A DNA stretch of 64,000 nucleotides from Capnocytophaga felis (GCF_009684755.1 NZ_BLBC01000006.1:1-64000), one strand, 5' to 3'. Shown: positions 36,610-47,063, counted from the stretch's first letter. Numbers and translations are program-made. Notes: generated from the letters alone by a model not told the origin.

Positions 36610-36643
36610 CAAACATACAAATAAAAAGATAGAAATACAAAAA
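36610..36643 (-). promoter_or_regulatory. lpd promoter
   Basis: The minus strand reads TTTTTG, 20 bp, then TATGTTTG, about 33 bp before the lpd start. Confidence 0.65.
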
Positions 36644-36710
36644 CTAATTTTTTCTTTTTTTATCTGTAAGTAGAAAAACATTTTTCTAAATTATTTTTAA
36701 ATTTCTTGGA

Positions 36711-39632
36711 TTATTCGTTTTCTATCATTCCCTTTAAGAACTTGGCAGTGTAGCTCTTTTCTTGTTTTGCTACTTCCGCAGGAGTTCCGTAGGCTACCAC
36801 TTCGCCGCCGCCTTTTCCGCCTTCATAGCCAATATCGATGATGTAATCCATTGCTTTAATTACGTCAAGATTGTGTTCTATCACAAGCACTGTGTTTCCT
36901 TTATCTACCAATTTATCAAGCACTTCCAGCAGAACGCTAACGTCTTCAAAATGAAGCCCAGTTGTGGGTTCGTCTAATATATAAAAGGTGTTTCCTGTGT
37001 CTTTTTTGGAAAGCTCCGTCGCCAATTTTACACGTTGGGCTTCTCCGCCTGAAAGTGTTGTAGATTGCTGACCCAGAGTGATATAACCCAAACCAACTTC
37101 TTCTATGGTTTTTAATTTTCGATGAATTTTCGGGATATTTTCAAAGAATTGAACCGCATCACTGATGGTCATATCCAAAACGTCGGCGATTGACTTTCCT
37201 TTATATCGCACTTCAAGTGTTTCTCGGTTAAAACGCTTGCCTTTACAGGTTTCACACTCCACGTAAACGTCTGGCAGAAAGTTCATTTCGATGACTTTTA
37301 GTCCCGAGCCTTCACAGGTTTCGCATCTACCGCCTTTGACATTAAAGCTGAATCTCCCTGGTTTGTATCCACGTATCATCGCTTCGGGCGTTTGTGTAAA
37401 AAGAGTGCGAATCTCGCTGAAAACTCCCGTGTAAGTTGCCGGATTGGAGCGAGGTGTACGTCCAATAGGTGATTGGTCAATAGCAATGACCTTATCAATA
37501 TTTTCCAATCCTTCGATACTTTCATAAGGCATCGGAACTTTTACCGCATTGAAAAAATGAGCATTCAAAATCGGATAAAGCGTTTCATTTATCAAAGTTG
37601 ATTTTCCGCTACCCGAAACGCCCGTTACGCCAATCATTTTTCCCAAAGGAAAGGTTACGGACACGTTTTTAAGATTATTTCCGGTACAACCACGCAAAAT
37701 AAGCTCCTTTCCGTTGCCTTTTCGGGGGCTTTTGGGTTCGGAAACGCGTCGCCTGCCACTGATGTAATCCGCAGTGATGGTTTTTGCGTCCATCATTTGC
37801 TTGGGTGTACCTTTAAAAATGATTTCTCCGCCGTTTTTCCCCGCTTTTGGACCTATATCAATGACGTAATCGGCTTCGAGAATCATTTCTTCGTCGTGTT
37901 CCACCACCAAAACCGAATTCCCGATATCACGAAGCGATTTTAAAGAGTTAATAAGTCGTTGGTTATCACGTTGATGCAAACCGATGCTGGGTTCGTCTAA
38001 AATATACAAAACGCCCGTGAGTTGCGACCCGATTTGCGTTGCCAAACGTATCCGCTGGGCTTCTCCGCCTGAAAGCGATTTTGAACTTCGGCTTAATGAT
38101 AAATACGTCAGCCCTACATCTACCAAAAATTGCAAACGCGTGCGTATTTCTTTGATAATTTCCGATGCAATTTTACGTTGTTTGTCCGAAATTTGGTCGG
38201 AAAGCGTTGCAAACCACTGCGAAAGCTCCAAAATATCCATATTGGAGAGTTCCGCGATGTTTTTCTCGTTTATTTTGAAATAAAGTGCTTCTTTTCGCAA
38301 TCTGCTTCCGTTACATTCTTGGCAAGGAAGCGTGTCCATAAACTCGGAAGCCCATCTTTTTATGGAAGAAGAATCGGAATTATCGTATTGATTCTTAATG
38401 AAATTCACAATTCCTTCAAAATCAATTTCATAATCTCGGGTAATTCCCAAAACATCTGATTTTACGGAAAATTTTTCTTTTCCACCATATAAAATAAGCT
38501 CTACAGCCTCTTGCGGAAGTTCCTCAAAACTATCGGACATTTTCGCTCCGAATTTATGCAAAATGGTTTCCAATTGTTTGAAAATCCACGTGTTTTTTTG
38601 CTCTCCTATGGCTGAAATGGCTCCGTTTTTGATAGAGAGTTGCTTATTCGGAATTATTTTATTGATGTTTACTTCTTGAACTTCGCCCAATCCGTTACAA
38701 TGCGGACACATTCCTTTGGGAGAGTTGAACGAAAAGGTATTTGGCTCGGGCATCGGGTAGGAAATTCCGCTTGTAGGACACATCAAATTACGGCTAAAAT
38801 ACTGAACTTGCCCTGTTTCCTGTTCAAGAACCATCAAAACGCCATCGCCGTAGTGCATTGCAGTTTTGATGGATTCACTCAGGCGTTTTTGGGTTTCCTC
38901 CTGATTATCAATAAGCATTCGGTCAATGACGATTTCGATGTCGTGTGTTTTGTAACGGTCGAGCTTCATTCCTTTTTCGATGTCGCGGATTTCACCGTTT
39001 GTTCGCACCTTTACGAAACCTTGCTTGGCAATCTGTTCGAAGAGTTCACGGTAATGCCCTTTTCTGGATTGCACCACAGGGGCTAAAATATTTATTCTGT
39101 GATTGTTATATTTTTCAGAAATAAGTTCTTGTACTTGTGCATCACTATAACTGACCATTTTTTCTCCCGTTTGGAAGCTATACGCATCGGATGCACGAGC
39201 AAAGAGCAAACGCAGAAAATCATACACTTCCGTGATAGTACCCACGGTGGAACGCGGTGATTTTGAGGTGGTTTTCTGTTCGATAGCAATTACGGGTGAA
39301 AGTCCATCGATTTTATCCACATCCGGACGCTCTAATCCGCCCAAAAACTGCCTTGCATAAGCAGAAAAAGTCTCGATGTAGCGTCGTTGTCCTTCGGCAT
39401 AAATGGTATCAAACGCCAACGATGATTTTCCACTTCCGGAAAGCCCCGTGATAACCACGAGTTGTTCTCTGGGAATGTCAATATCTATGTTTTTAAGGTT
39501 GTGAACGCGTGCACCTTTGACGGAAATATTTTCCTCAAATTGGGTTTGTTTTTCTTCCAAACAGGCTATCGTTTGATTTTTTTTGTGTTGTATTGTTTTG
39601 TCGTTTTTTTCTTTTTTTTGGCTCTCTTTCAT
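36711..39632 (-). CDS. uvrA: Excinuclease ABC subunit UvrA
   Basis: The 973-residue damage-recognition ATPase of nucleotide excision repair has both ABC halves: Walker [15 protein letters not shown] near 70 and [12 protein letters not shown] near 680, and signatures [12 protein letters not shown] and [12 protein letters not shown]. Zinc-binding cysteine pairs are seen in [17 protein letters not shown] and [17 protein letters not shown]. It is slightly longer than E. coli UvrA (940) because of a charged N-terminal extension of about 40 residues. A promoter lies 21 bp upstream; it is divergent from mnmA. Confidence 0.97.
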   Translation of the reverse strand: MKESQKKEKNDKTIQHKKNQTIACLEEKQTQFEENISVKGARVHNLKNIDIDIPREQLVVITGLSGSGKSSLAFDTIYAEGQRRYIETFSAYARQFLGGLERPDVDKIDGLSPVIAIEQKTTSKSPRSTVGTITEVYDFLRLLFARASDAYSFQTGEKMVSYSDAQVQELISEKYNNHRINILAPVVQSRKGHYRELFEQIAKQGFVKVRTNGEIRDIEKGMKLDRYKTHDIEIVIDRMLIDNQEETQKRLSESIKTAMHYGDGVLMVLEQETGQVQYFSRNLMCPTSGISYPMPEPNTFSFNSPKGMCPHCNGLGEVQEVNINKIIPNKQLSIKNGAISAIGEQKNTWIFKQLETILHKFGAKMSDSFEELPQEAVELILYGGKEKFSVKSDVLGITRDYEIDFEGIVNFIKNQYDNSDSSSIKRWASEFMDTLPCQECNGSRLRKEALYFKINEKNIAELSNMDILELSQWFATLSDQISDKQRKIASEIIKEIRTRLQFLVDVGLTYLSLSRSSKSLSGGEAQRIRLATQIGSQLTGVLYILDEPSIGLHQRDNQRLINSLKSLRDIGNSVLVVEHDEEMILEADYVIDIGPKAGKNGGEIIFKGTPKQMMDAKTITADYISGRRRVSEPKSPRKGNGKELILRGCTGNNLKNVSVTFPLGKMIGVTGVSGSGKSTLINETLYPILNAHFFNAVKVPMPYESIEGLENIDKVIAIDQSPIGRTPRSNPATYTGVFSEIRTLFTQTPEAMIRGYKPGRFSFNVKGGRCETCEGSGLKVIEMNFLPDVYVECETCKGKRFNRETLEVRYKGKSIADVLDMTISDAVQFFENIPKIHRKLKTIEEVGLGYITLGQQSTTLSGGEAQRVKLATELSKKDTGNTFYILDEPTTGLHFEDVSVLLEVLDKLVDKGNTVLVIEHNLDVIKAMDYIIDIGYEGGKGGGEVVAYGTPAEVAKQEKSYTAKFLKGMIENE

Positions 39633-39652
39633 TTGAATATGAGATTAGGGGG

Positions 39653-39660
39653 CAAAGTTA
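39653..39660 (-). promoter_or_regulatory. uvrA promoter -7 box
   Basis: The minus strand reads TAACTTTG, the same box as rnpB, 21 bp before the uvrA start codon. Confidence 0.65.
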
Positions 39661-39720
39661 CGAATTTCAGTTAAAATATAAGGCGTGAAACGGAAATAGT
39701 GATAAGTCATAAAAAAATAG

Positions 39721-39728
39721 TAGCTTTG
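39721..39728 (+). promoter_or_regulatory. mnmA promoter -7 box
   Basis: TAGCTTTG matches TAnnTTTG, 39 bp upstream of the mnmA start. Confidence 0.6.
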
Positions 39729-39766
39729 CACTTTCAATTGAAGAAAAATATTTTCATTAGGTAAAA

Positions 39767-40975
39767 ATGAACAAAAATATTTCAAAAAGAGTAGTAGTAG
39801 GGCTTAGCGGAGGAGTAGATAGCAGTGTTGCTGCTTATTTACTTAAAGAGCAAGGTTATGAAGTCATTGGTTTGTTTATGAAAAACTGGCACGATGATTC
39901 GGTTACGATTTCCAATGAATGTCCTTGGTTGGAAGATAGTAATGATGCCCTTCTGGTAGCTGAAAAATTAGGCATTCCATTTCAGACTGTTGATATGAGT
40001 GAGCCGTATAAGCAACGCATTGTTGATTATATGTTTCGCGAATATGAAAATGGTCGTACTCCTAACCCTGATGTGTTGTGTAACAGGGAGATAAAGTTCG
40101 ATGTGTTTATGAATTTGGCTCTTTCACTTGGTGCTGATTATGTGGCAACTGGGCATTATTGTAGAAAGGAAGAAATTGATGTTAATGGAGAAAAAATATA
40201 TCGTTTGCTTTCTGGGAAGGATACAAATAAAGACCAGTCTTATTTTTTATGCCAATTATCACAACAACAGCTAAGTAAAGCCCTATTTCCTATTGGTGAA
40301 TTGCAAAAATCACAGGTTAGAACTATCGCATCGGAGCAAGGGCTAATTACTGCCGAAAAGAAAGATTCTCAGGGGCTTTGCTTTGTGGGGAAAGTACGTT
40401 TGCCTGAATTTCTGCAACAGCAATTACAACCAAAGGTAGGTGATATTATTGAAATTCCAAATGATTGGCAAGGATATAAATCTTTTGATAATTTGAAAAC
40501 CTTTGAAACTTACGAAGATGAATTAAAATATCTTTCAAAACGATTTGAATATCAGCCTTCTGACGGGAAAAAGGTTGGTACACATCAAGGAGCTCATTAT
40601 TTTACAAAAGGACAACGAAAAGGTTTGCACGTGGGAGGCACACCTGAACCACTTTTTGTGATAGAAACTGATGTAAATCAAAATATTATCTATGTCGGGC
40701 AAAGCCATAATCACAGAGGTCTTTTCCGAAAAGCTCTTTTTATAAAAGAAGATGATGTACATTGGGTTCGAAAGGATTTATCCTTGCAAGTAGGTGATAA
40801 AAAAGTGTTTATGGTACGCATTCGTTATCGTCAGCCGTTGCAAAAAGCCGTTTTGTACAAAGTTGAAAGTGGGCTTTTCATTCATTTTGAAGAGCCACAA
40901 AGTGCTGTAACAGAGGGGCAGTTTGCTGTTTGGTATGACGGGGAAGAACTTGTAGGAAGTGGAGTGATTAGTTAA
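39767..40975 (+). CDS. mnmA: tRNA-specific 2-thiouridylase
   Basis: The 402-residue enzyme puts sulfur on the wobble uridine of tRNAs for Lys, Glu and Gln. It has the PP-loop [15 protein letters not shown], the first catalytic Cys in [12 protein letters not shown], the second in GLCFVGK, and the C-terminal beta-barrel. It is longer than E. coli MnmA (368); the extra residues lie in the middle (about 220-265), as in other Bacteroidota. It acts on the same nucleotide as MnmD at 2428. Confidence 0.95.
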   Translation: MNKNISKRVVVGLSGGVDSSVAAYLLKEQGYEVIGLFMKNWHDDSVTISNECPWLEDSNDALLVAEKLGIPFQTVDMSEPYKQRIVDYMFREYENGRTPNPDVLCNREIKFDVFMNLALSLGADYVATGHYCRKEEIDVNGEKIYRLLSGKDTNKDQSYFLCQLSQQQLSKALFPIGELQKSQVRTIASEQGLITAEKKDSQGLCFVGKVRLPEFLQQQLQPKVGDIIEIPNDWQGYKSFDNLKTFETYEDELKYLSKRFEYQPSDGKKVGTHQGAHYFTKGQRKGLHVGGTPEPLFVIETDVNQNIIYVGQSHNHRGLFRKALFIKEDDVHWVRKDLSLQVGDKKVFMVRIRYRQPLQKAVLYKVESGLFIHFEEPQSAVTEGQFAVWYDGEELVGSGVIS

Positions 40976-41045
40976 AATTCTGAAAGATGAGTCATTAATG
41001 AATTTGTTTTTCTGATTTTTGAACTTTTTATTAGGAATTTAAGAG

Positions 41046-41804
41046 ATGAGATTGTTTAAAAGAAGTCCGTTCGGACAAATATTATGGATAAAACGCTGGC
41101 TTATAAGGCTTTTTGGAATTATTACACACAGTCGTTATAATGGATTCAATCAGTTAAAAATAGAAGGCTCGGACGTTATCAGAGCATTGCCACAAACTAA
41201 TGTGTTATTTATATCCAATCATCAGACGTATTTTGCTGATGTGGCTGCGATGCTTCACGTTTTTAATGCGAGTTTGAAAGGAAGGGTAAATACCATCAAA
41301 AACATAAGCTATTTATGGAATCCGAAGCTAAATATTTATTACATAGCAGCTTCCGAAACAATGAAATCAGGATTACTTCCAAAAATTTTGAGTTATGTCG
41401 GTGCAATTCCAGTGGACAGAACTTGGCGTGAAAAAGGGAAAGACATTAAGCGTGAGGTCAAACAAAGTGATGTAAATAACATCGGAATTGCTTTGAATGA
41501 CGGCTGGGTAATTACTTTTCCTCAAGGGACGACATCTCCTTGGAAACCTATTCGTAAAGGCACAGCTCACCTAATAAAACAGTACAAACCTATTGTAGTG
41601 CCTATTGTGATTGACGGATTTCGTCGTTCTTTTGACAAAAAAGGAATCAATATCAAGAAAAAAGGCGTTCAGCAGTCAATGGTTATCAAAGCACCTTTAC
41701 AGATTGATTATGAGAATGAAAGTGTTGAGCAAATTGTTGAGAAAATAGAAATGGCAATCGAGCAACACGAATCATTCTTGAAAGTGAAAAAAACCGACAA
41801 CTAA
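41046..41804 (+). CDS. 1-acyl-glycerol-3-phosphate acyltransferase family protein
   Basis: The 252-residue PlsC-family protein has the catalytic HX4D motif (NHQTYFAD, near 57-64), the FPQGTTS glycerol-phosphate motif and VPIVIDGFRR. It probably acylates lysophosphatidate at the inner membrane in phospholipid or ornithine/serine lipid synthesis. The hydrophobic N-terminal segment is short. Its last codons form one arm of the terminator hairpin that follows. Confidence 0.85.
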   Translation: MRLFKRSPFGQILWIKRWLIRLFGIITHSRYNGFNQLKIEGSDVIRALPQTNVLFISNHQTYFADVAAMLHVFNASLKGRVNTIKNISYLWNPKLNIYYIAASETMKSGLLPKILSYVGAIPVDRTWREKGKDIKREVKQSDVNNIGIALNDGWVITFPQGTTSPWKPIRKGTAHLIKQYKPIVVPIVIDGFRRSFDKKGINIKKKGVQQSMVIKAPLQIDYENESVEQIVEKIEMAIEQHESFLKVKKTDN

Positions 41805-41824
41805 TTTTTAGTTGTCGGTTTTTT
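41788..41824. terminator. Bidirectional terminator overlapping the acyltransferase 3' end
   Basis: Perfect 17-bp arms (41788-41804 and 41808-41824) with a three-base loop. The left arm contains the acyltransferase's final codons and stop. It also serves the convergent GNAT gene, which ends at 41825. Confidence 0.9.
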
Positions 41825-42265
41825 CTATTTTGGATAAATCTCTTTTAATGCTTTCACATACACCAAAACACCTTTATCCTTAAACTCCTCTTGCTCATAG
41901 AGTTTGATGGCACCAATTTTGTCAGTAGAAGTGAAAAGCAGAATTTCCCCCAAATCTAATGACTTTCCTTTTTTAATAAGGGCTTGAATGAGTTTCTTGC
42001 CTATTTTCTTTCCACGTTGAGATTCGCTTACAACAACGTCCTCAATCCAGCCTTTGTGACCCGAAATAACCTTGTAAACAGCCATTGAAGCCATTCCTAA
42101 AAGCCTTCCATCTTCAATATGACAAGCTATGAAAGGAGCTTCTTTTTCGTTTTTAAAAATCTCAGAAAGAGAAAGTTGATTTCTTTTGCTTAGCAAGGAG
42201 AATAAATCGCGAGCATCTTGCTCAATTACCGGAGTAATGAGCTCTTTTGTTAAAAATGTAATCAT
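41825..42265 (-). CDS. GNAT family N-acetyltransferase
   Basis: The protein of about 146 residues has the GNAT core: IEDVVVSESQRGKKIGKKLIQALI is the acetyl-CoA loop (R/QxxGxG/A form) and KIGAIKLYEQEEFKDKGV is motif B with the catalytic Tyr. The frame opens at 42301, but the ATG at 42265 gives the usual start MITFLTKEL. Substrate unknown; the WIEDVVV stretch resembles glucosamine-6-phosphate acetyltransferases, but this is weak. Confidence 0.85.
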   Translation of the reverse strand: MITFLTKELITPVIEQDARDLFSLLSKRNQLSLSEIFKNEKEAPFIACHIEDGRLLGMASMAVYKVISGHKGWIEDVVVSESQRGKKIGKKLIQALIKKGKSLDLGEILLFTSTDKIGAIKLYEQEEFKDKGVLVYVKALKEIYPK

Positions 42266-42524
42266 AGTTTTCTTCTTTATTTTTCCAACAAAACTAATCA
42301 AAAAAAAGTAAAAAACAACAAGGAATGCAAAAAATTGATAAAAAGCAAAGAGAAAATGTATGATAAAAATTTATTTAAGATTGTAAAAATATTTGTAAGT
42401 GATTAATAATTAATTTTATATATATAGAATCTTTAAAAATTAGAATTATTAATTTCTTTTTGTTAAACCATTCATTTTTTTCGATGTCTAACGGAGTATA
42501 TTTTTATAAAATAAGATTATAATT
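42266..42524. other. Gene-free AT-rich region
   Basis: These bases upstream of the GNAT gene contain only AT-rich sequence with runs of T and A. No clear promoter box, hairpin or open frame is seen. Confidence 0.5.
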
Positions 42525-42626
42525 ATGAAGAAATTAGTATTTCTGCTAACTTTTGTTACATTTTCGGTTTGGGGACGGTTCTTTATAGTCGGCTTTTTTG
42601 TGTACAAACTTTTCTCTTTCATTTAA
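42525..42626 (+). pseudogene. Orphan signal-peptide-like open frame (33 codons)
   Basis: The frame codes for MKKLVFLLTFVTFSVWG, which looks exactly like a Bacteroidota signal peptide, followed by only 16 hydrophobic and basic residues and a stop. Typical secreted proteins of the phylum would continue after a Gln at that point; here there is Arg. It may be the leftover 5' end of a deleted secreted-protein gene, or a small membrane protein. No full promoter consensus is seen before it. It ends 38 bp before the ABC-F gene. Confidence 0.4.
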
Positions 42627-42632
42627 TAATAA

Positions 42633-42640
42633 TATCTTTG
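42633..42640 (+). promoter_or_regulatory. ABC-F gene promoter -7 box
   Basis: TATCTTTG matches TAnnTTTG, 25 bp before the start codon. Confidence 0.65.
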
Positions 42641-42652
42641 CCCCCGATTTAA

Positions 42653-44287
<1,635 letters not shown>

Positions 44288-44299
44288 AGGGTTGTGTTA

Positions 44300-44419
44300 T
44301 AAAAAGTATGATTGAGGTTATGATTGTCAGGCTGAGCGTAGTCGAAGCCTTGTAATGATAACGCTTCGACTACGCTCAGCCTGACAAAAACACTTTTTTT
44401 AAAGGCATCATACTTTTTA
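44300..44419. repeat. Nested perfect inverted repeats after the ABC-F gene
   Basis: An inner stem of 25 bp, perfect (44324-44348 and 44363-44387), encloses a 14-base loop. Its core reads GCTGAGCGTAGTCGAAGC. An outer, separate 13-bp perfect pair (44300-44312 and 44407-44419), TAAAAAGTATGAT with its complement, surrounds it with 11 and 19 unpaired bases between. The inner stem is much richer in G and C than its surroundings. The structure could be a miniature mobile element or a repetitive extragenic palindrome; no target-site duplication is certain. Confidence 0.85.
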
Positions 44420-44470
44420 CATCACTTCCAATAAAAGTTTTCAAAGGCTAAAAAATAATTACGATAAACG

Positions 44471-44505
44471 ACTCCGAATGCATTTTTTGTGTTCGGAGTT
44501 TTTTT
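44471..44505 (+). terminator. Intrinsic terminator before the 21-bp array
   Basis: ACTCCGAA (44471-44478) and TTCGGAGT (44492-44499) form a stem followed by a run of seven T. It should end transcription from the ABC-F side. Confidence 0.85.
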
Positions 44506-44519
44506 GTTTCTGTTTTGAA

Positions 44520-45053
44520 AATCTAAAAAAGCAAAAAAAGAATTTAAAAAAGCAAAAAGATAGATTACGTAATCTAAAATATTGTCATCAGAACCTAAAA
44601 AATAAATTCAGGAAGCTAAATTATTATTATCAGAAGCTAAAATATTGCTTCTTGAATTTAAAAAATAGTCATCGTAATCCAAAATATTGTCATCAGAACC
44701 TAAATTATTGCTTCTTGAATCTAAAAAATAGTCATCATAATCTAAAATATTGTTTTCAGAACCTAAAAAATAAATTCCTGAAGCTAAAATATTGTCTTCA
44801 GAATCTAAAAAATTATTTCTGTAATTTAAAATTTAGTTATTGGAAGCTAAAAAATAAATTCCATAACCTAAAAAATAGCTTTCGAAAGCTAAATTATTGT
44901 CTTCAGAATCTAAAAAATTACTTCTGTAATTTAAAATTTAGTCATTAGAACCTAAAATATTGCTTTTTGAATTTAAAAAATAATCATCGAAATCTAAAAT
45001 TTAATCATTAGAATCTAAAAAATAAATTTCAGAAGCTAAAATATTGCTTTCAT
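44520..45053. repeat. Degenerate 21-bp tandem repeat array, 25 units
   Basis: Twenty-five units of exactly 21 bp are arranged head to tail, with one 9-bp partial unit after the second (534 bp in total). The conserved core is AAnCTAAAA followed by a variable half that usually ends in TCAG, TTG or a similar triplet. An A-tract recurs every 21 bp, which is two helical turns, so the DNA should be intrinsically curved. Higher-order copies of three units (63 bp) are visible: units 13-15 match 18-20, and 6-8 match 9-11. A plus-strand frame reads the first 20 units as NLKxxxx heptads, but its ATG (44478) lies inside the terminator before the array and the codon variation is not synonymous, so I do not call it a gene. 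Confidence 0.9.
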
Positions 45054-45086
45054 TCAGTTTTTATCTTTAAAATTATAAAATAAAAA

Positions 45087-45113
45087 AGGTTATCAATTCA
45101 AAACTGATAACCT
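45087..45113 (-). terminator. Terminator of the DUF4595-like lipoprotein gene
   Basis: AGGTTATCA and TGATAACCT arms; on the minus strand a T-run follows directly. Confidence 0.8.
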
Positions 45114-45135
45114 CTTCTTTATTTTGATATTTTAT

Positions 45136-45888
45136 TTAGTAATTAATTTCGAACGTAGTTACGTATTTTTCTTTATCGTGGGTATTTTCGTAGTTTTCAG
45201 TAATTTTTGTAACATAGCCTTCTTTATCGAATTCATATTCGTAAGAATAGGAATATCTGTCAGAAGAGACTTGAGTAGGAAGCATTTCTGAGCTTTTTCC
45301 CGTAGGAAAAGGTAAACAAAGTAAAAACATTTTATTATAAGAAAAACGATTTAATAAAATGAATGAAAAATTATTTTTATTACTATGCTTACCGTATTCA
45401 ATTCTTACATCAGGATTATTTTTGTCTCCTAAAGCTACAAAATTGCCATTTTCCCAATGATAATTATATATTTCATCTTTATCAATGGTTCCTTTGCCTG
45501 CTTTTTTAGTTTCTTGAACTAATTGATTGTCAGTATTGTATTTATATTCGTAGTTTTTCTCGGAAGATTCTATTCTTGTCAAGGAAACAACGTTTCCTTT
45601 TTCATTGATTGTTGCTGATATCTTAAATTTTTCAATTTCAATCTTATCTTTTTGGTAAGATACGTCAAACGAATTAGCGATTTTAGTGATTTTATTTTCT
45701 TTATTGTAGGTGTAATGAATTATAGCATCTTTTAAATTTTCTTCTCCGCCGTTGATTTTTACTGACTTAATAAGTTTTTCAGAAGTTGAAGCATTTTCAT
45801 TAGGTTTTGGACTATCAGTATCTTTTCCGCAAGAAATAGTGGTTAATAATACTACCAAAAGAATCATTTTCAAAACATTTTTTTTCAT
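45136..45888 (-). CDS. DUF4595-like lipoprotein
   Basis: The 250-residue protein has a lipobox (TTISC, Cys20) followed by GKDTDSPKPNE, resembling the lysine-acidic surface-export signal described for Capnocytophaga lipoproteins. The body consists of repeated Tyr-rich strands such as IIHYTYNKENKITKI, NYEYKYNTDNQLVQE and SYSYEYEFDKEGYVTKI, as in DUF4595 and RHS-like proteins. Function is unknown; surface exposure is inferred. It is bracketed by its own promoter and terminator. Confidence 0.75.
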   Translation of the reverse strand: MKKNVLKMILLVVLLTTISCGKDTDSPKPNENASTSEKLIKSVKINGGEENLKDAIIHYTYNKENKITKIANSFDVSYQKDKIEIEKFKISATINEKGNVVSLTRIESSEKNYEYKYNTDNQLVQETKKAGKGTIDKDEIYNYHWENGNFVALGDKNNPDVRIEYGKHSNKNNFSFILLNRFSYNKMFLLCLPFPTGKSSEMLPTQVSSDRYSYSYEYEFDKEGYVTKITENYENTHDKEKYVTTFEINY

Positions 45889-45916
45889 TTTTTTCGATTT
45901 TTATTTGTTGAAAGAG

Positions 45917-45924
45917 CAAATATA
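45917..45924 (-). promoter_or_regulatory. Promoter -7 box of the DUF4595-like gene
   Basis: The minus strand reads TATATTTG, 29 bp before the start codon. Confidence 0.65.
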
Positions 45925-46004
45925 TAGAAATATTTTTCAATTTTCAGTTTTTTTAAAAATTAAAATAAAATCCACAATATGATGAGATTATCAATTTTAT
46001 TTAT

Positions 46005-46012
46005 TAGATTTG
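46005..46012 (+). promoter_or_regulatory. lemA operon promoter -7 box
   Basis: TAGATTTG matches TAnnTTTG, 20 bp before the lemA start. Confidence 0.65.
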
Positions 46013-46031
46013 CCCTTTAAATTACAAACAG

Positions 46032-46619
46032 ATGAAAAAATGGATTATTATCATAGCGGTACTTGCCGTTATAGGATTTTGGGGTGTAAGTAAAAACAAC
46101 CAAATGGTGCGTCTTAAAGGAGAAGCCGAAAAAGAATGGGCAGATGTGGAAAGTTCATATCAACGTCGTGCTGACCTTATCGGTAATTTGGTAAAAACAG
46201 TACAAGGAGCCGCTGATTTTGAAAAAGGAACATTAACACAAGTGATTGAAGCACGTTCCAAAGCTACTTCTGTAAATATTGATGCTTCTAATTTAACTCC
46301 TGAAGCTATCAATCAGTTTCAAGAAGCACAAGCTGGGCTTACTTCGGCTTTGTCTCGCTTGTTGGTAACTGTGGAACGCTATCCTGATTTGAAAGCAAAC
46401 CAAAACTTTTTGCAGTTACAATCACAAATTGAAGGTACAGAAAACAGAATTAATGTGGCTCGCAATCGTTTTAATGCGTCAGCAAAGGAATACAATGTTT
46501 ACATTGAGTTATTTCCTAACAGTTTGATTGCAGGTTTCACAGGTCGTTCAAAAATGCCGTTGTTTAAAGCCAAAGAAGGAGCTGAAAATGCACCCGAAGT
46601 TAATTTTGATTTTAAATAA
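46032..46619 (+). CDS. lemA: LemA family protein
   Basis: The 195-residue protein has one N-terminal membrane helix (about 4-20), then the LemA helical domain with EKEWADVESSYQRRADLIGNLV, and the NVARNRFNASAKEYN motif. LemA proteins are membrane-anchored with an N-terminus-out topology; their molecular role is unclear. It is the first gene of a three-gene operon with two TPM-domain proteins, an arrangement widespread in Bacteroidota. Confidence 0.93.
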   Translation: MKKWIIIIAVLAVIGFWGVSKNNQMVRLKGEAEKEWADVESSYQRRADLIGNLVKTVQGAADFEKGTLTQVIEARSKATSVNIDASNLTPEAINQFQEAQAGLTSALSRLLVTVERYPDLKANQNFLQLQSQIEGTENRINVARNRFNASAKEYNVYIELFPNSLIAGFTGRSKMPLFKAKEGAENAPEVNFDFK

Positions 46620-47063
46620 ATGCCAAGAATTGAAGATTTTTTAACTTCGCAAGAAGAACAACAAATTGTAGAAGCTATCCGTATTGCCGAAAAAACTACT
46701 TCGGGTGAAATACGTGTGCATTTAGAAAGTCAAACTTCCACAGAGCCTCTCAAAAGAGCTGTGGAGGTTTTTCATTTATTAAAGATGGATACCACAGCCC
46801 AACGCAATGGCGTATTGTTCTATTTTGCTGTTCAAGATAAGAAATTTGCCATTTATGGAGATGAAGGCATAAACAAATTAGTTCCAGCAGATTTTTGGGA
46901 AAGCACTAAAAATCAAATGAAAGCGTATTTTCAAAAGGGGCAATTTTATCAGGGAATCATTGAAGGCATTCTGAAAGCTGGTGAAGAGTTAAAACGCTAT
47001 TTTCCATACCAGAAGGAAGATATCAATGAGCTTCCTGATGATATTTCAAAAGGAGAAATTTGA
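46620..47063 (+). CDS. TPM domain protein, soluble
   Basis: The 147-residue protein starts immediately after the lemA stop. It contains the TPM (TLP18.3/Psb32/MOLO-1) fold: RIAEKTTSGEIRVHLE, RNGVLFYFAVQDKKFAIYGDEGINK and FYQGIIEGILKAGEELKRYFP. It lacks a signal peptide or membrane helix, unlike the next gene. TPM domains in other organisms have phosphatase or repair roles in photosystems; the bacterial role is unknown. Its stop region overlaps the next start by 4 bp. Confidence 0.88.
   Translation: MPRIEDFLTSQEEQQIVEAIRIAEKTTSGEIRVHLESQTSTEPLKRAVEVFHLLKMDTTAQRNGVLFYFAVQDKKFAIYGDEGINKLVPADFWESTKNQMKAYFQKGQFYQGIIEGILKAGEELKRYFPYQKEDINELPDDISKGEI

Noticed and set aside
38640-39086. 148-codon plus-strand frame inside uvrA
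   Set aside because: It lies wholly in uvrA and its composition is that of a reverse-complement shadow.
44478-44948. 156-codon heptad-repeat protein as a real gene
   Set aside because: Its ATG lies inside a terminator stem, changes between units are not biased to synonymous sites, and the repeat runs past the stop; kept as a repeat with an open question.
44520-45053. 21-bp repeats as a CRISPR array
   Set aside because: The units are contiguous with no spacers, diverged throughout, and no cas genes are nearby.
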